Below are positions 43,997 through 56,002 of a stretch of 64,000 bases of DNA, one piece after another. The notes beneath the pieces were generated by a model. That model was not told the DNA's origin, did not search any database, and saw only the letters and a program-made list of their open reading frames with translations. The stretch lies in NCBI GenBank assembly GCA_032716605.1, contig CM064552.1, positions 16,177,690 to 16,241,689 on the forward strand. The letters run 5' to 3'. The stretch's first letter is position 1. Each line of letters begins with the position of its first letter. The position numbers and the translations under genes are program-made. Source of the DNA: Paralithodes platypus (taxonomy: Eukaryota > Arthropoda > Malacostraca > Decapoda > Lithodidae).

Positions 43997-45395
43997 TTGA
44001 GTTGACCGGTCACCCAAAATAATAGTAGAACAGAAACATTATGCATTAAAAGGGAATGATAAATATAGGAAATTAAAAGAAACCCATCATTGAGTAAAGA
44101 AAGAGATTGAGAATGGAAATGTGGAAAATAGTATGCAATGGAGGTAAACACATCAAAAGTTAAAGAAAACATAAAGCGAAACACGACAAGAGAATATTAG
44201 AACGAAAAATGTATGAATGAATAAAAGAAAGAACGATACAACAAAACATTAAATAGGTGTAGGAGAGATAATCAGTAAAGAGTGATAAGAGATTAGCTGA
44301 TGAGGGAAGGGCAATGGTAAAGAGAGAATAAGATGTGAAAATATGGTGATAAGGAAGGTGGATGACAAGAAGAAGAATAGGGGAGGTGAGGGAGAGAGAG
44401 TGAGAGTGAGTGTGTGTGTGTGTGAAAGAGAGAAAGTGTGTGTGTGCGTGTGTGTATTTATTCTATTTGTGTGTATGTGAGTGTTAAGAGTAAACTGGGC
44501 ATTATGACACATTATGTAAAACCAAAACTATATACAGTAAACAAAACAAAAACATAATGTATTCTTAGGTATCATCAAATCGAGGTAAAATGACTACCGA
44601 TAACATAAAATAGGGAATAACACTTTCGAAGAAGTAATAATAAGACAGAACACGTCAACAAAACAAGTATAAAGAAGGATAAGAATACTAATCCCAATAA
44701 AGGCAAACAGAACATTGTATATTACAGTCATAGATTTTTCAACATAATACATAAAAGGTCTAGAGGTCGGAAATAAAATCTACGCATGATGTACGAGATA
44801 GAGTGAAATTGATAATAAAAGGAGTGCGAAAGGTGTAAGTAGAGAGGAGGGGAGCAAGTGCAAAAAATATGAGAAAATGAGGTGAAGGGGAAACTCAACG
44901 GGGAAGGAGAGAGAGAGAGAGAGTATGTGTTTGTGTTAAGAGACAAATAGAGTGTGTGAGAGAGTGAGTGTGTGTGTGTGGTGGGTAGATTAAGAACCAG
45001 AGATATGCAGGTAGTTTGACTAAGAGTAAAGAGAGAGCCCGATAATGTTTCAAAATTAATCTAAACATAGGAATATACAAGTGCAATAAAGGAAATGATG
45101 AAATTTATGGAAACACTTGTATGGTGGCTAAGGGGAAGAGTAATAAATTGAAGTACAACAAATATGTATTTCTTTATTATTGTAAAATGGTTGTTAAAAG
45201 GATGAAAGGGAGGTGGGGTGGGTTACAGTAAAGGGAGGAGGAGGGATTGGGGATGCAAGATGTAGGCATGGAGAAAAAGAGAGAGAAGGAGGGAAGGGGA
45301 GGTAGAGGTGTGTATGGTGTTTTTGCAGGGAGGAGAAGGAGGAGGAAGAAGAAGAAGAACTAGAAGATGGAAGACAAGCAAAGTGTAAAATCATT
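43997..45395 (+). repeat. Purine-rich degenerate repeats, second part
   Basis: AG-rich with GT stretches (44400-44480 and 44955-44985). No gene recognised; minus-strand Ser/Leu/Thr frames are low complexity. Confidence 0.7.
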
Positions 45396-45775
45396 CAGGT
45401 ATGGGGCAAGGGAGGAAGAGAGGGAGGGGGGCTGCATAAGAGAGAAAATTGGCTGAGGAGGGTTAGACTGCATGAGAGAGGGAGGGCGGGCGAAAGTAGA
45501 GGGGATAGCCTGCATGAGAGGGGGAGGGAGGATAGGAGAGAGGGAAGTAGGCTACATGAGAGAGGAAACGAGAGGGAGGGGGTTAGGCTGCATGAAAGCG
45601 GAAGGGAGAGAAGGGGAATAGGTTGAATGAGAGAAGAAGGGAGGACAGGAGAGAGAGGGGGCGGGGTAGTTAGGCTGCATGAGAGAGGAAAAGAGTGGGG
45701 GGAAGGGGGTGGCTGCATGAGAGAAAAGGGGAGGACGGGAGAGAGAGGAGGGGGGGGGGTTAGCTGCATGACAAC
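45396..45775 (+). repeat. Minisatellite, about 50-60-bp unit
   Basis: GGCTGCATGAGAGAGGxA followed by GGGAGGxxxGGAGAG occurs about seven times. Confidence 0.85.
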
Positions 45776-45819
45776 TCAGCTTCGAGATGTGGCACCAACT
45801 TAAAGGCGAGGCAGTGTTT

Positions 45820-47200
45820 GGCGGTCACTACCCTAGCACCACTACCAGGCACCACTACCACCACCACCACCACCATCATTGACCACTACACTACCTCCAC
45901 TACTGTTGCTACCATATTGTACTTACTGTTGTGATCACACTACCACACTCATACCACTTCACCACCACCATCACCACCATCACTGACCACTACACTACCT
46001 CCACTACTGTTGCTACCATGCTGTCCTTACTGTTGTCATCATACTACCACACTCATACCACTTCCTCCCCATCACCACCACCATCACTAACCACTACGCT
46101 ACCTCCGCTACTGTTGCTGCCATGCTGCAATTACTGTTGTCATCACGCTACCACACTGATACCACTTCCTCCCCACCACCATCACTAACCACTACGCTAC
46201 CTCCCCTACTGTTGCCACCATACTGTACTTATTGCTGTCACCACACGATACCACTTCATCACCACCACCACCATCACTGACCACACCACTACCTCTGCTA
46301 CTGTTGCTACCATACTCCCATTATGTCATTCCTGCTGTTGTCACCACACTAACACCACTATACCATCAACAACAACACCATCACTGACCACATCCACTAC
46401 CTCCGTTATTTGTGCTACCATGTTATACTTATCGTCACCATACTAATACCACTACACCAACATCAGCACCACAACCAACATCACCGTCACTGTCCATTTA
46501 ATTACTTCCGGTACTGTTGCTATCATGCTGTACTTGTCACCATACTAATACCACTACACGAACATCAACACCACCACCACCATCACTTACCACCTCACTA
46601 CCTCTGCTACTATTGCGACCACACTATATATTGTTGTTACCATACTAACCCCACTACACCTCCAAACATCACTGACCACTCCACTACCTCCGTTACTGTT
46701 GCTATCAAGCTGTACTTGTTGTTGTCACCATAATAATACCACTACACCATTACCAACACCAATCCACCATCACCAGTACTACCAACACCACAATCTCTGA
46801 TCACTCCACTACCTCTGCTACAGTTGACATAATATCTCTACTGTTGTCACCATACTACTACCATTACACCACCATCACCAGGCACCACTATCACCAAGCA
46901 CCACTATCACCAGACAGCACCATCACCAGGCACCCTTATCACCAGGCACTACTATCACTGACCACTCCACTAGCTCCATTATTGTCGCTAACATATCACC
47001 ACTTCATGTCACACTTATTGTTGTCACCAAACTACTACGATTACACCATCACTACCACCACCACCAGACACCACTATCACTGACCACTCCACCACCTCCT
47101 CTATTGTCGCTAACATATCACCACACCATGTCACACTTATTGTTACTACCAGAATACTTGTACCGTTATCACCAGGCAGCACCATATGACCACGATTATT
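45820..47200 (+). repeat. ACC/CAT-rich minisatellite, about 100-bp unit
   Basis: About twelve diverged units with the order CACTGACCACTxCACTACCT, CCxCTACTGTTGCTACCAT, GTACTTxTTGTTGTCACCA, CTAxTACCACTACACCA. His/Thr/Tyr-rich frames are artefacts. Confidence 0.93.
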
Positions 47201-47252
47201 GATGCCACCATAATATAACCATTAGTTCATTCATACTGCTGATACTGTACTT

Positions 47253-47475
47253 TTAACCCTCTTAACATTCGAAGATGCGTTTTTTTCATTCATTCTAGCT
47301 ATCATTAAACGACTTTCTTCAGTTCTTCAGCTTAGGAAGGATATATAGAAGTCAGAGGGATAATCGAGACATTCTTTACTATTATTTTGCTCCCACAGTT
47401 TTCCTAGAAGCTAAATAAAATTGTCTACTAATATCCAGAATAAAGTGAAATAATGCGTCCTTATATACTGAACAA
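47253..47475 (+). mobile_element. P2-family MITE, right end lost
   Basis: Left TTAACCCTCTTAACATTCG then AAGATGCG, subterminal ATTCTAGCTATCATTAAACG, and right-arm GTCTACTAATATCCAGAATA then AATGCGTCC. The right TTAA is absent. Confidence 0.65.
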
Positions 47476-47940
47476 GTATATACCAATCACGTCATCTCCT
47501 CCGTATTGTTACTACCCAAACTACAACCTCTCATATTTCAATTGTAATATTTGTCCTCCCATACAGAACATCAGAGAGGGTAGAATTCAATGTGGATAAC
47601 TGTACAGAAAGGGTTAAGACCAGAAGGGGAGGAGACAGCTGGTGCTAGATGGCAGAGACTAAAGGATCAATCAGCTGTTGGCCAGGTGGTACAGCGAGAG
47701 ATATCTACATATATTTACATAGATACACTGGCCACACAGGCCTTACGATCCCAGCGAGGTGGCAAGGATTTAGTCCAAGTAGAATAAAGCAAAAGGGAAA
47801 GTGGAAGAAAAGGAAACCAAAGAAGAAGACACTATCCCCACCCTCCGTTAATTGCCGTACATAAAGACAGTTGGAAATGAATAACCTTGCATGGCTTGGA
47901 AATCGTCTGAAGGAATGTACAGAATAGTTAGAAAGGGAAA
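47476..47940. other. Unassigned DNA, possible degraded SINE
   Basis: GGCCAGGTGGTACAGCGAG near 47680 and CCCAGCGAGGTGGCAAGG near 47751 resemble tRNA-head or repeat-family motifs, but no fold or body is confirmed. A 65-codon frame (47590-47787) is unassigned. Confidence 0.35.
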
Positions 47941-48360
47941 GGTAATTACATGCCAACATGAGAGAGAGAGAGAGAGAGGGGGGGAAGAGAGAGAGAGAGA
48001 GGGGGGGAAAGAGAGAGAGAGGGGGGAAAGAGAGAGGGAGAGGGAGAGAGACGAATACATGCAAAACGAGAATAATGGATAAAGTATACGACAAAAACAG
48101 ATAAACAAAGCAAATCACCAACATATATAATTATTGGTGTTCAGAGGAAAAGAAAGAGACTGGAGAGCTGAGGGTGGTGGAAAAATGTTAAACGGGACAG
48201 TAAAAAGGATAATGAGTTAGGAATGGTATGGAACAGCGAGAGAGAGAGGAAAAATCAAGACACAAACGAGAACAACAAAATGCCTACAACAATAACTTTC
48301 AAAGGACAGAGTGAGATTGTACAATAATATGATGGCGAATTATGTTAGTTACGGAAAGTG
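47941..48360 (+). repeat. Purine-rich tract
   Basis: GA runs alternating with G-runs (47963-48055), then AG-rich DNA. Confidence 0.85.
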
Positions 48361-48431
48361 AGAATAATAATAATAATAATACAAATACTACTACTACTAC
48401 TAATAATACTAATACTAATAATAATAATAAT
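48361..48431. repeat. (TAA)n/(TAC)n microsatellite
   Basis: AATAATAATAATAATAAT, ACTACTACTACTACT, AATAATAATAATAATAAT in sequence. Confidence 0.95.
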
Positions 48432-48624
48432 AAAAATCACTACTAGTGGGAGCAATATGTAACTAATATTAACTTGCAGTCAGTAAAATATAGTCACCAT
48501 AACAGGAATAAACACTTCAATAAACAAAGAAAACAATGCCACTGAGAGGAACAAGAAACTTACGCAACTGGGACAGTAAACAAAATGCGTGGTAGATAAT
48601 TATAACTTAAGACATATTATACAT

Positions 48625-49036
48625 TTAAGGGGATAGGGTTTATTTTATGGTCTATTTATATATCTGTCTATTTATTTTGTTAGTTTCCTCGCTAGACCTC
48701 CATCAAGCTTTAAAAGTATAATCAAATAATAATAATAAAAACAAACCAAAAATACGAAAATCTTTCAAGATAAATTTATACAGTTTCCGATAGAAAAATG
48801 TCCCGGTCGAAGGCAGATTTCTCCTAAAATTACAGGCTCGCTATCGCTCGCCAGGAAAAAAAATCGACGCCTAAATGGCACGAAAGGACTTAATATTGAC
48901 AAAGAAATGGCGTGAAAGGTCTTAAAATTACCAAACAAATGGAACGAACGTCTTAAAATCTCAAAACTAATGAGGCTAAACATGAGGGAGAAGGGGGGGG
49001 GGGGGCCATAAAGAGAAATCAACCATCTCCCCTTAC
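48625..49036 (-). mobile_element. P1-family MITE
   Basis: Left TTAAGGGGATAGGGTTT; the right end inverted is GTAAGGGGAGATGGTTG. The interior has TAGACCTCCATCAAGCTTTA, GTCGAAGGCAGATT, GCTATCGCTCGCCAGG and GAAAGG-CTTAA blocks. It includes a G-run at 48992-49006. Confidence 0.85.
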
Positions 49037-49800
49037 ATAAATAGCGAAGCCATAGTCACTACCGCTATGGGGATATGGAAGATGACAGTTGCGGCGTAAA
49101 TGTGAAGCGAGGACATAGGGCTGTTGACGAGGATATGATATGGTAATGGCTGTGGTGGAATGGGAACACCGGGAGTTAGGGTTTATGGCCAGGGGATAAG
49201 GTGGGACTATGGGATGGGGTGTGAAGGAGAGATGGAAGGGGGGGGGGGGGGGCATTAGGAAGCCAAGTTGAGTATGATTACCAACATAGGTTTACCTTGA
49301 GCGGCAAGTAACTGGCATTGGTGTCAGTAAATGCTATGCAATATTTATCTCCACCACCATCATTATCATAATCATCATTTATCAATTCAGTTAATGGGAA
49401 GTTTTAAACTGTATCTAACAAAAGCGAAATACCGAATCATTCCACTAATGCTCAAACGTGGCATAGGTATGTTTATACGTTCCGAAATATTACAATTGTC
49501 CAGACAATTCTGGCGGCAATTGTGCCTCTTGTCTACATTATGGATTATGTGTTGCTCTGAAAATTATCATTATTACTTTTTGTTTTGTTTTTTCATTCAG
49601 GTACATAGTTTTCATTTCAGTTCGAGTACGTGATTATTGCAGTAACGCACAGGAGAGAGAACACAGGAGCTCCAAGTTTGCATCAAATATTTTCCAGATA
49701 TTACAAACCATGAATACATAATAGTAACAATTGTGGTTTATATGACACCCATTTAAGAGCCTCCGCAGACAGTCCCCCTACAGTTGTAAAGGGGGAGCCC
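49037..49800. other. Unassigned DNA
   Basis: GC-richer patch at 49040-49260 ending in a G-run. The 100-codon + strand frame at 49331-49633 has no recognised domain. No exon called. Confidence 0.4.
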
Positions 49801-50340
49801 GTGAAAGACTGTGGTAATGAGGGGATGATGAAGGGAATGGCGGAGACAGTTCTGACGGGAAGTAGTAGAAGGGCTACTGTGGGAGGAATGGGGGGGGGGG
49901 AAGGAGGAACTAGAGGCGAAAGAGAAAGAAGAGTACGAGTAGGAGAAAGAGGGGGAGAGGTAGAAAAGGAGGTAAAAGACAATTAAAGAAGAGATCATTA
50001 AATAATGAGGTTATGGATGAGGAAGAGGAGGAGGAAAATTAGGCGAAGGAGAAAAATTATATAGACGGTACAAGGAGTAGGAAGAGGTAGACGGGAAGAA
50101 TGAACAGGAAGATGAAAAGAAGAGAGACTAAAAGGAAGGGGGAAAGGAAAAAGAGGATGAGGGAAAGAACGAAGAAGAAGAGGGACAGGAAGAAGGGGGT
50201 GACAAAGATGAATGGAATAAGAGGAGATAAGCAAGACTATAGGTAAAGAGGAGGGAGGAGAAGAATGAGGCTCGGTGATGATGAGCTGGCTGAGTGATGG
50301 GGATGAGAAGCTGGGAAGAGGAAGGAAGGAAATGGCTTAC
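49801..50340 (+). repeat. Purine-rich tract
   Basis: AGGAAGAGGAGGAGGAAAA-type sequence. Confidence 0.85.
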
Positions 50341-50395
50341 TGTATTACACACACCACACACACACACACACACACATCATCATCATCATCGACAC
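50341..50395. repeat. (CA)n and (CAT)n microsatellite
   Basis: ACACACACCACACACACACA then CATCATCATCATC. Confidence 0.95.
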
Positions 50396-50860
50396 TATGA
50401 ATTATATTACTAGTTTATGAATGTTGTAGAACGAACATACAATATTCGCTGTTCAATTACATATGTATTTTAAGTCTAAGCATTCTATAAAATAGTCGAA
50501 TTACTTATTCATGTTAAATCAAGGTACTTTGCTAATTAGCTTCTTTTAGTGTATTAAAGATATACAGTGTGTTATCAGTGCTCAGATTACGATAATGCTT
50601 AAGGTTATATTGGTAGCAAGGTTGATTTTGATATAATTTTGATATACTAAATAGATTTAGTAAATACATAATAATTAACTTTAATTTATATAAATATTGT
50701 AAAATAACATATTATTTCAAAGAAAATTTGAAGATAATATGATTGATGTATGATTTAAATATATAACATGTATATTTCATATCCACACAGATTGAAACTC
50801 ATTGTAGCTAAACTACTGTCATTATGTAATTTCCAAAGGGACTGAATAATTGTAATACCT
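50396..50860. other. Unassigned AT-rich DNA
   Basis: Very AT-rich; nothing recognised. Confidence 0.4.
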
Positions 50861-50882
50861 ATACCTCTCTCTCTCGCTCTCG

Positions 50883-50921
<39 letters not shown>

Positions 50922-50930
50922 TGTGTGTGA
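50861..50930. repeat. (CT)n microsatellite
   Basis: CT with CTCTCG variants and a short GT run. Confidence 0.95.
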
Positions 50931-51490
50931 GCACCCCCTTGAACACCATTATGAAGGAGACACAGTTTTCTCAGGCCACCCCCACCACGGAGACGATGAA
51001 GAAGGGGTAAAAGCTGGCACCGCTCCAGAGTATTTGTGGAAGTGATAATGAGGAACCCAGACTTCATCACTGGAGGGGGGAAGGAAAATTAATAAAAAGC
51101 GAAAAAGAAAATCGACTAGATAATGTGGCCAAAATGAAAATCGATTACATAATGGCCAAAATTACGACAATACCGACGAGTAATGAAATCAGTAATACAA
51201 GTAACTACATCCAACTCAACAATATCAAACCAGACAACAACATTAGGCTGTAGGTGGAAAACGTATACCCCGGAAGTGCATAACAACATTAACAGACGTA
51301 CAGTATTACACAAATATATGAACATAAATAAATAAACTATAAAACACATAGCCACATCACAACTAAATTTACAAGTAGTTTGATATTCAGTTCATCCATA
51401 TACCTACCGTACTTAATAACTAACCACACCAACCTAACCTAGCCAAAATACAAATACGAAACTGCCGAGTATTAGGTTACATTCAATAGG
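50931..51490. other. Unassigned DNA
   Basis: No repeat family or exon recognised. A short ACCAACCTAACCTAGCC is near 51428. Confidence 0.4.
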
Positions 51491-51492
51491 TT

Positions 51493-51672
51493 CCTTCATG
51501 TTAGCCGTACCAGTTTTGACATATTAAGACGTTTGCCTCATAAGTGGGGTGATTTTAAGACTGTTCGCCCTATTTATTTGTCAACATTAAGACCTTTCGT
51601 GCCATCTAAGCTTAATAACATCGTCTAACAATAGGCAGAATGTAATGATGGACTGCGTTATGGTATACTGGC
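51493..51672 (+). mobile_element. P1 fragment fused to P2 right arm
   Basis: 51493-51606 is P1 (TTAAGACGTTTGCC, GATTTTAAGACTGTTCGCCC, GTCAACATTAAGACCTTTCG). At CCATCTAAGCTTAATAACA it turns into the P2 right arm (CATCGTCTAACAATAGGCAG, AATGATGGACTGCGTTATGG). P1 appears inserted in or recombined with P2. Confidence 0.65.
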
Positions 51673-51770
51673 TAACGTTAGGCTATTATATTCAGATTTA
51701 AAGGGACCTCACTGACTAATTAAGAAGTAAGCAACTGTTCTTAGTATTCTGCATAATCAGCATAATTCCA

Positions 51771-51848
51771 ACTGCCCCCCCCCCCCACCCCCAAAAAAAA
51801 CACACATACACACACACACACACCCACACACACACACACACACACAAA
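51771..51848. repeat. Poly-C/A and (CA)n
   Basis: CCCCCCCCCCACCCCCAAAA then CA repeats. Confidence 0.9.
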
Positions 51849-51924
51849 TATATAAATACATAAATACAACTGTCAACATTTCGGCGAACTATTGTTTTTG
51901 ATTGTGTGTACAGTTTCCTTTTGT

Positions 51925-52800
51925 TCAAGGGTGACTCAACGTTTTCCGGGAAAGACTGTGACGACCCCAGTACCCTATGGTGAACTCGATAACCTGTTCA
52001 TATTTTTAGTCAAGTTAACATTATACAATTTGCGTAGCTTGGAAAAGACCTGTCGGAAACAAAGGGTGTGTCGAGAATCACAGGCGTCCTTCTTAATATA
52101 CGGGGTAATTATAATCGTTTAATGTCAGCCAGAAATATAATTAATATTAGCCATGGTACTAAAGGAGCAAACAATTCCCTTTGTTTACACACTCATGATA
52201 GTCAACATATAGCGAAGAAAGGCGTCATCGCACTTAAGGAATAGCAAAGAAAACTATTGAAAGATAATTTTACCTGTACAAATAAAAGTGAAGGGTGACT
52301 TAGACTTAGAGGGATTAGCCTATAAAGAAAACAATGAAAAACAAATGTGTCTCTATAAACTGAAGGGTGACTTAGAGGAATTATAACGAAAACTATACAA
52401 AACAAATGTGCCTCTATAATCGGAAGGGTGACTAAGAGAAAATAAAACGAAAACAAATAATAATAAAAAACAAAAACGAAATAAAGTATACCTCTATACA
52501 GTATACTGGAGTGACTAATACAAACTACGAAAAACAACTGAGCCTCTACTGTATATATTGAAGGGATTAAAAAGAAAAAGAAAAAATAATAATAATAAAA
52601 ACAAATAAATACATAAAAAAAACACGAAACTTAATGTAGGCCTACCTCTACTGCATAGTTTATACTGGAAGGTATACACGCACACACACAGACACGCAGA
52701 ACACATATATGCCTGTCTGTAACGACGGGTGACTACGAGTGTTCCGGGAAAGACGTAGGCGACCCCAGTACCCGATGGGATCTCATTAAAATAATCAATA
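51925..52800 (+). repeat. Diverged tandem family led by AAGGGTGACT
   Basis: CAAGGGTGACTCAACGTTTTC with CGGGAAAGACTGTGACGACC then CCAGTACCC(T)ATGG (51928-51980) recurs at 52725-52778 (CGGGTGACTACGAGTGTTCC, GGGAAAGACGTAGGCGACCC). Between them GAAGGGTGACTTAGAGG followed by CAAATGTG(C/T)CTCTATAA repeats about five times at 60-75-bp spacing. P2 right-arm sequence lies at 52089-52170. Confidence 0.7.
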
Positions 52801-52935
52801 TGGGCGTAAGTCTGACCAATGACACGCACGCTACATCTTCCCCACGACCCTATACTTGGAGCCAGTCAGCCAGATTCTAGGGTTGGCTCCGATAAATGTA
52901 TTTTTGTATTGTTCGGTACAGTTTTATTCAATATT

Positions 52936-53028
52936 TTAACGTTTTCGGTATGAGTATGTATTTGTATAGTGTATTCTGGCTGATAGTTGACGATTTTTAA
53001 TCAGAATGGGAAGGACCTATACATATTT
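52936..53028 (+). mobile_element. P2 left arm
   Basis: TTAACGTTTTCGGTATGAG then TATTCTGGCTGATAGTTGAC and GAATGGGAAGGACCTATA is the left half of a P2 element. Its right terminus has been amplified into the following array. Confidence 0.65.
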
Positions 53029-53325
53029 AAAAGACATCATGGTGCTGAAGGGGTTAAAAGACATCATGGTGCTGAAGGGGTTAAAAGACATCATGGTGCT
53101 GAAGGGGTTAAAAGACATCATGGTGCTGAAGGGGTTAAAAGACATCATGGTGCTGAAGGGGTTAAAAGACATCATGGTGCTGAAGGGGTTAAAAGACATC
53201 ATGGTGCTGAAGGGGTTAAAAGACATTATGGTGCTGAAGGGGTTAAAAGACATCATGGTGCTGAAGGGGTTAAAAGACATCATGGTGCTGAAGGGGTTAA
53301 AAGACATCATGGTGCTGAAGGGGTT
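53029..53325 (+). repeat. 27-bp tandem array made from a P2 terminus
   Basis: Exactly 11 units (297 bp) of AAAAGACATCATGGTGCTGA plus AGGGGTT, with only one visible change (CATTATGG in unit 8). The unit is the P2 right terminus (GCTGAAGGGGTTAA). Open frames in all phases (RHHGAEGVK and DIMVLKGLK) follow from the 3n unit and are not proteins. Confidence 0.95.
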
Positions 53326-53407
53326 AAAAGGGGTAAAAGTGTCTCAACTAACCTTTCCCAAGTTTTTCCGAAACTGAGTAAAATCGTCTGATGACAGGAA
53401 GATAAAT

Positions 53408-53674
53408 TATAGACTAGCGTTATAGTATATTGAAATATAGACTAGCGTTATAGTATATTGAAATATAGACTAGCGTTATAGTGACTAGCGTTATAGTATA
53501 TTGAAATATAGACTAGCGTTATAGTATATTGAAATATAGACTAGCGTTATAGTATATTGAAATATAGACTAGCGTTATAGTATATTGAAATATAGACTAG
53601 CGTTATAGTATATTGAAATATAGACTAGCGTTATAGTATATTGAAATATAGACTAGCGTTATAGTATATTGAAA
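53408..53674 (+). repeat. 28-bp tandem array
   Basis: About nine and a half units of TATAGACTAGCGTTATAGTA plus TATTGAAA; one unit is shortened near 53480. Its flanks are P2 right-arm sequence (AAATCGTCTGATGACAGG upstream). Confidence 0.95.
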
Positions 53675-53850
53675 GGGAAACTACTTCAATACGATCTCAT
53701 TATTTTCATTTACACGATTTTACTCAGCATAACATAAACACTCTATTGATTAACCCAATGACACACACAGATTATTTATAAACTGCATAAGAACGTCTAA
53801 TGATAGCCATAATAAAAAGAAGAATGCTGTTATTGTACCGAGAGGATTAA
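53675..53850 (+). mobile_element. P2-family piece
   Basis: ACGATTTTACTCAGCATAAC, ACGTCTAATGATAGCCATAA and the right end ACCGAGAGGATTAA. Confidence 0.6.
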
Positions 53851-54061
53851 CATATTCAATACTATACTAAGTCTGACTAATGACACGCACTAATTCAGAA
53901 TGGAGGTTGATCGTCTTAGCTTGATTTAATCGGTACTAATACTAATTCCATTTCCATGTGGTTAGGCCAGACAAAACCACTATCCACCATGTTTCCCAAA
54001 TATACTGTACATCAAAATATTTCACGGGGTTGCACATTCTCTTTATCATTTTACCATTTTG
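53851..54061. other. Unassigned DNA
   Basis: Nothing recognised. Confidence 0.4.
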
Positions 54062-54221
54062 GTATATTAAGGATATACAATAAGTGTACTCCATTAATTT
54101 TGTATATTAAGGATATACAATAAGTGTACTCCATTAACTTTGTATATTAAGGATATACAATAAGTGTACTCCATTAACTTTGTATATTAAGGATATACAA
54201 TAAGTGTACTCCATTAACTTT
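54062..54221 (+). repeat. 40-bp tandem repeat, four units
   Basis: The unit begins GTATATTAAGGATATACAAT and ends CTCCATTAACTTT; four near-identical copies. Confidence 0.95.
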
Positions 54222-54590
54222 TAGTGGCCGAAGATTTTGTTTCTACTATAAATGGCTTGTTGAAAGTAAAAGACTGGAAAAATACAACAATTATTATCTT
54301 CCATTTCATGAAAATACTTTAAAATTGACGAAAGGGTACAAAATAATATATACAAAATATATTTGCTGACATGAAAACAGAAATCAACACGATATGTATA
54401 AAAATAACACACACAAACATTATTTTTCTCTATAATGGAAGATAAATGCGGCCCCGGGAAGAAAGGTTATCTGCATGAAAGGTAAATTGGTGCCGACCAA
54501 CTTTTGTTAATGTGATGAAAACCCCCAGTCTTTATCTCCAAAACACAACATTACACCCACAAACATAACTTTACCCTCGGGGATTTAGCT
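54222..54590. other. Unassigned DNA
   Basis: AT-rich; nothing recognised. Confidence 0.4.
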
Positions 54591-54996
54591 TTAAGGGGGA
54601 GGTAGTCGCTTTTTATGGACCCCCTTCTCCATCATGTTTAGCATATTATTTTTGAGAATTTAAGACGTTCGGCCCACTAGTTTGGCGATTTTAAGACTTT
54701 ACGTCCCATTTATTTGTCAATATTAGGACCTTTCGTGCCATTAAGGTGTCGATATTTTCCTGGCGAGCGATAGCGAGCCTGTAATTTTAAGAGTAATCGG
54801 CCTTCGGCCGCCGGGAAATTTTTGTATCGAAAAATGTACACGTTTATCCTGAAAGGGGGTCTAGGCCCTAGACCACCTTTCAGGATAAATAGACTCTAGG
54901 GGTGTAATTTTAAGCTTGATGGAGGTCCAACGAGGAAACTCAAAATTAACTGAATACATAAATATACAGGCCAAAAAACAAGCACTACCCCCTTAA
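54591..54996 (+). mobile_element. P1-family MITE with internal inverted duplication
   Basis: Termini TTAAGGGGGAGGTAGT and, inverted, TTAAGGGGGTAGTGC. Carries GGCCTTCGGCC, GCGAGCGATAGCGAGCC and the 33-bp sub-units. The segment TTTATCCTGAAAGGGGGTCT then AGGCCCTAGACC is followed by an inverted copy (GGTCTAG-GGCC / CCTTTCAGGATAAA), making a local hairpin unique to this copy. Confidence 0.88.
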
Positions 54997-55138
54997 TTTC
55001 TTCCCGTAGCTGCTCCCATTCCATCAGACAACGATATGTTTACTATATTAAAGATACTGCAGAATTATTTTATATTAAACTTTATTTTACTTGACTTAAC
55101 TAGAGAAATTACCTTCAGGAATTAAATTTAAAAAAAAA

Positions 55139-56002
55139 CGATTTTACTAAACTTTAGAAGGGCCTCCAGGACTCATAGGGTTTAAGGCTGATTTTGTTAA
55201 ACTTAAGAAGGGCCTCTAGGAATCACAGGGTTAACGGCTGATTATACTTAACTTAAGAAGGACCTCTAGGAATCACAGGGTTAACGGCTGATTATACTTA
55301 ACTTACGAAGGGCCTCTAGGAATCACAGGGTTAACGGCTGATTATACTTAACTTAAGAAGGACCTCTAGGAATCACAGGGTTAACGGCTGATTATACTTA
55401 ACTTACGAAGGACCTCTAGGAATCACAGGGTTAACGGCTGATTATACTTAACTTACGAAGGACCTCTAGGAATCACAGGGTTAACGGCTGATTATACTTA
55501 ACTTAAGAAGGGCCTCTAGGAATCACAGGGTTAACGGCTGATTATACTTAACTTACGAAGGACCTCTAGGAATCACAGGGTTAACGGCTGATTATACTTA
55601 TCATACGAAGGACCTCTAGGAATCACAGGGTTAACGGCTGATTATACTTAACTTAAGAAGGGCCTCTAGGAATCACAGGGTTAACGGCTGATTATACTTA
55701 ACTTACGAAGGACCTCTAGGAATCACAGGGTTAACGGCTGATTATACTTAACTTAAGAAGGGCCTCTAGGAATCACAGGGTTAACGGCTGATTATACTTA
55801 ACTTAAGAAGGGCCTCTAGGAATCACAGGGTTAACGGCTGATTATACTTAACTTAAGAAGGGCCTCTAGGAATCACAGGGTTAACGGCTGATTATACTTA
55901 ACTTACGAAGGACCTCTAAGATTCACAGGGCTTAAGGCTGATTTTACTAAACTTAAGAAGGACCTCCAGGAATCACATGGCTAAAGACTGGTTTGACTAA
56001 AC
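55139..56002 (+). repeat. 50-bp tandem array derived from P2 interior
   Basis: About 17 units of GGCCTCTAGGAATCACAGGG plus TTAACGGCTGATTATACTTA and ACTTAAGAAG, exactly 50 bp in the centre. Edge units are more diverged (GCTGATTTTGTTAAACTTAA). Two variants, AAGAAGGGCC and ACGAAGGACC, alternate. The unit matches the P2 interior (ACTTAAGAAGGACCTCTAGG), and a full P2 element follows directly. Confidence 0.95.

Noticed and set aside
52987..53391. Repeat proteins RHHGAEGVK, DIMVLKGLK and FNPFSTMMS
   Set aside because: All phases on both strands stay open because the unit is 27 bp; the array derives from a MITE terminus.
55139..56002. CRISPR-like regular repeats
   Set aside because: Units are contiguous with no unique spacers, and the setting is eukaryotic; it is a tandem minisatellite.
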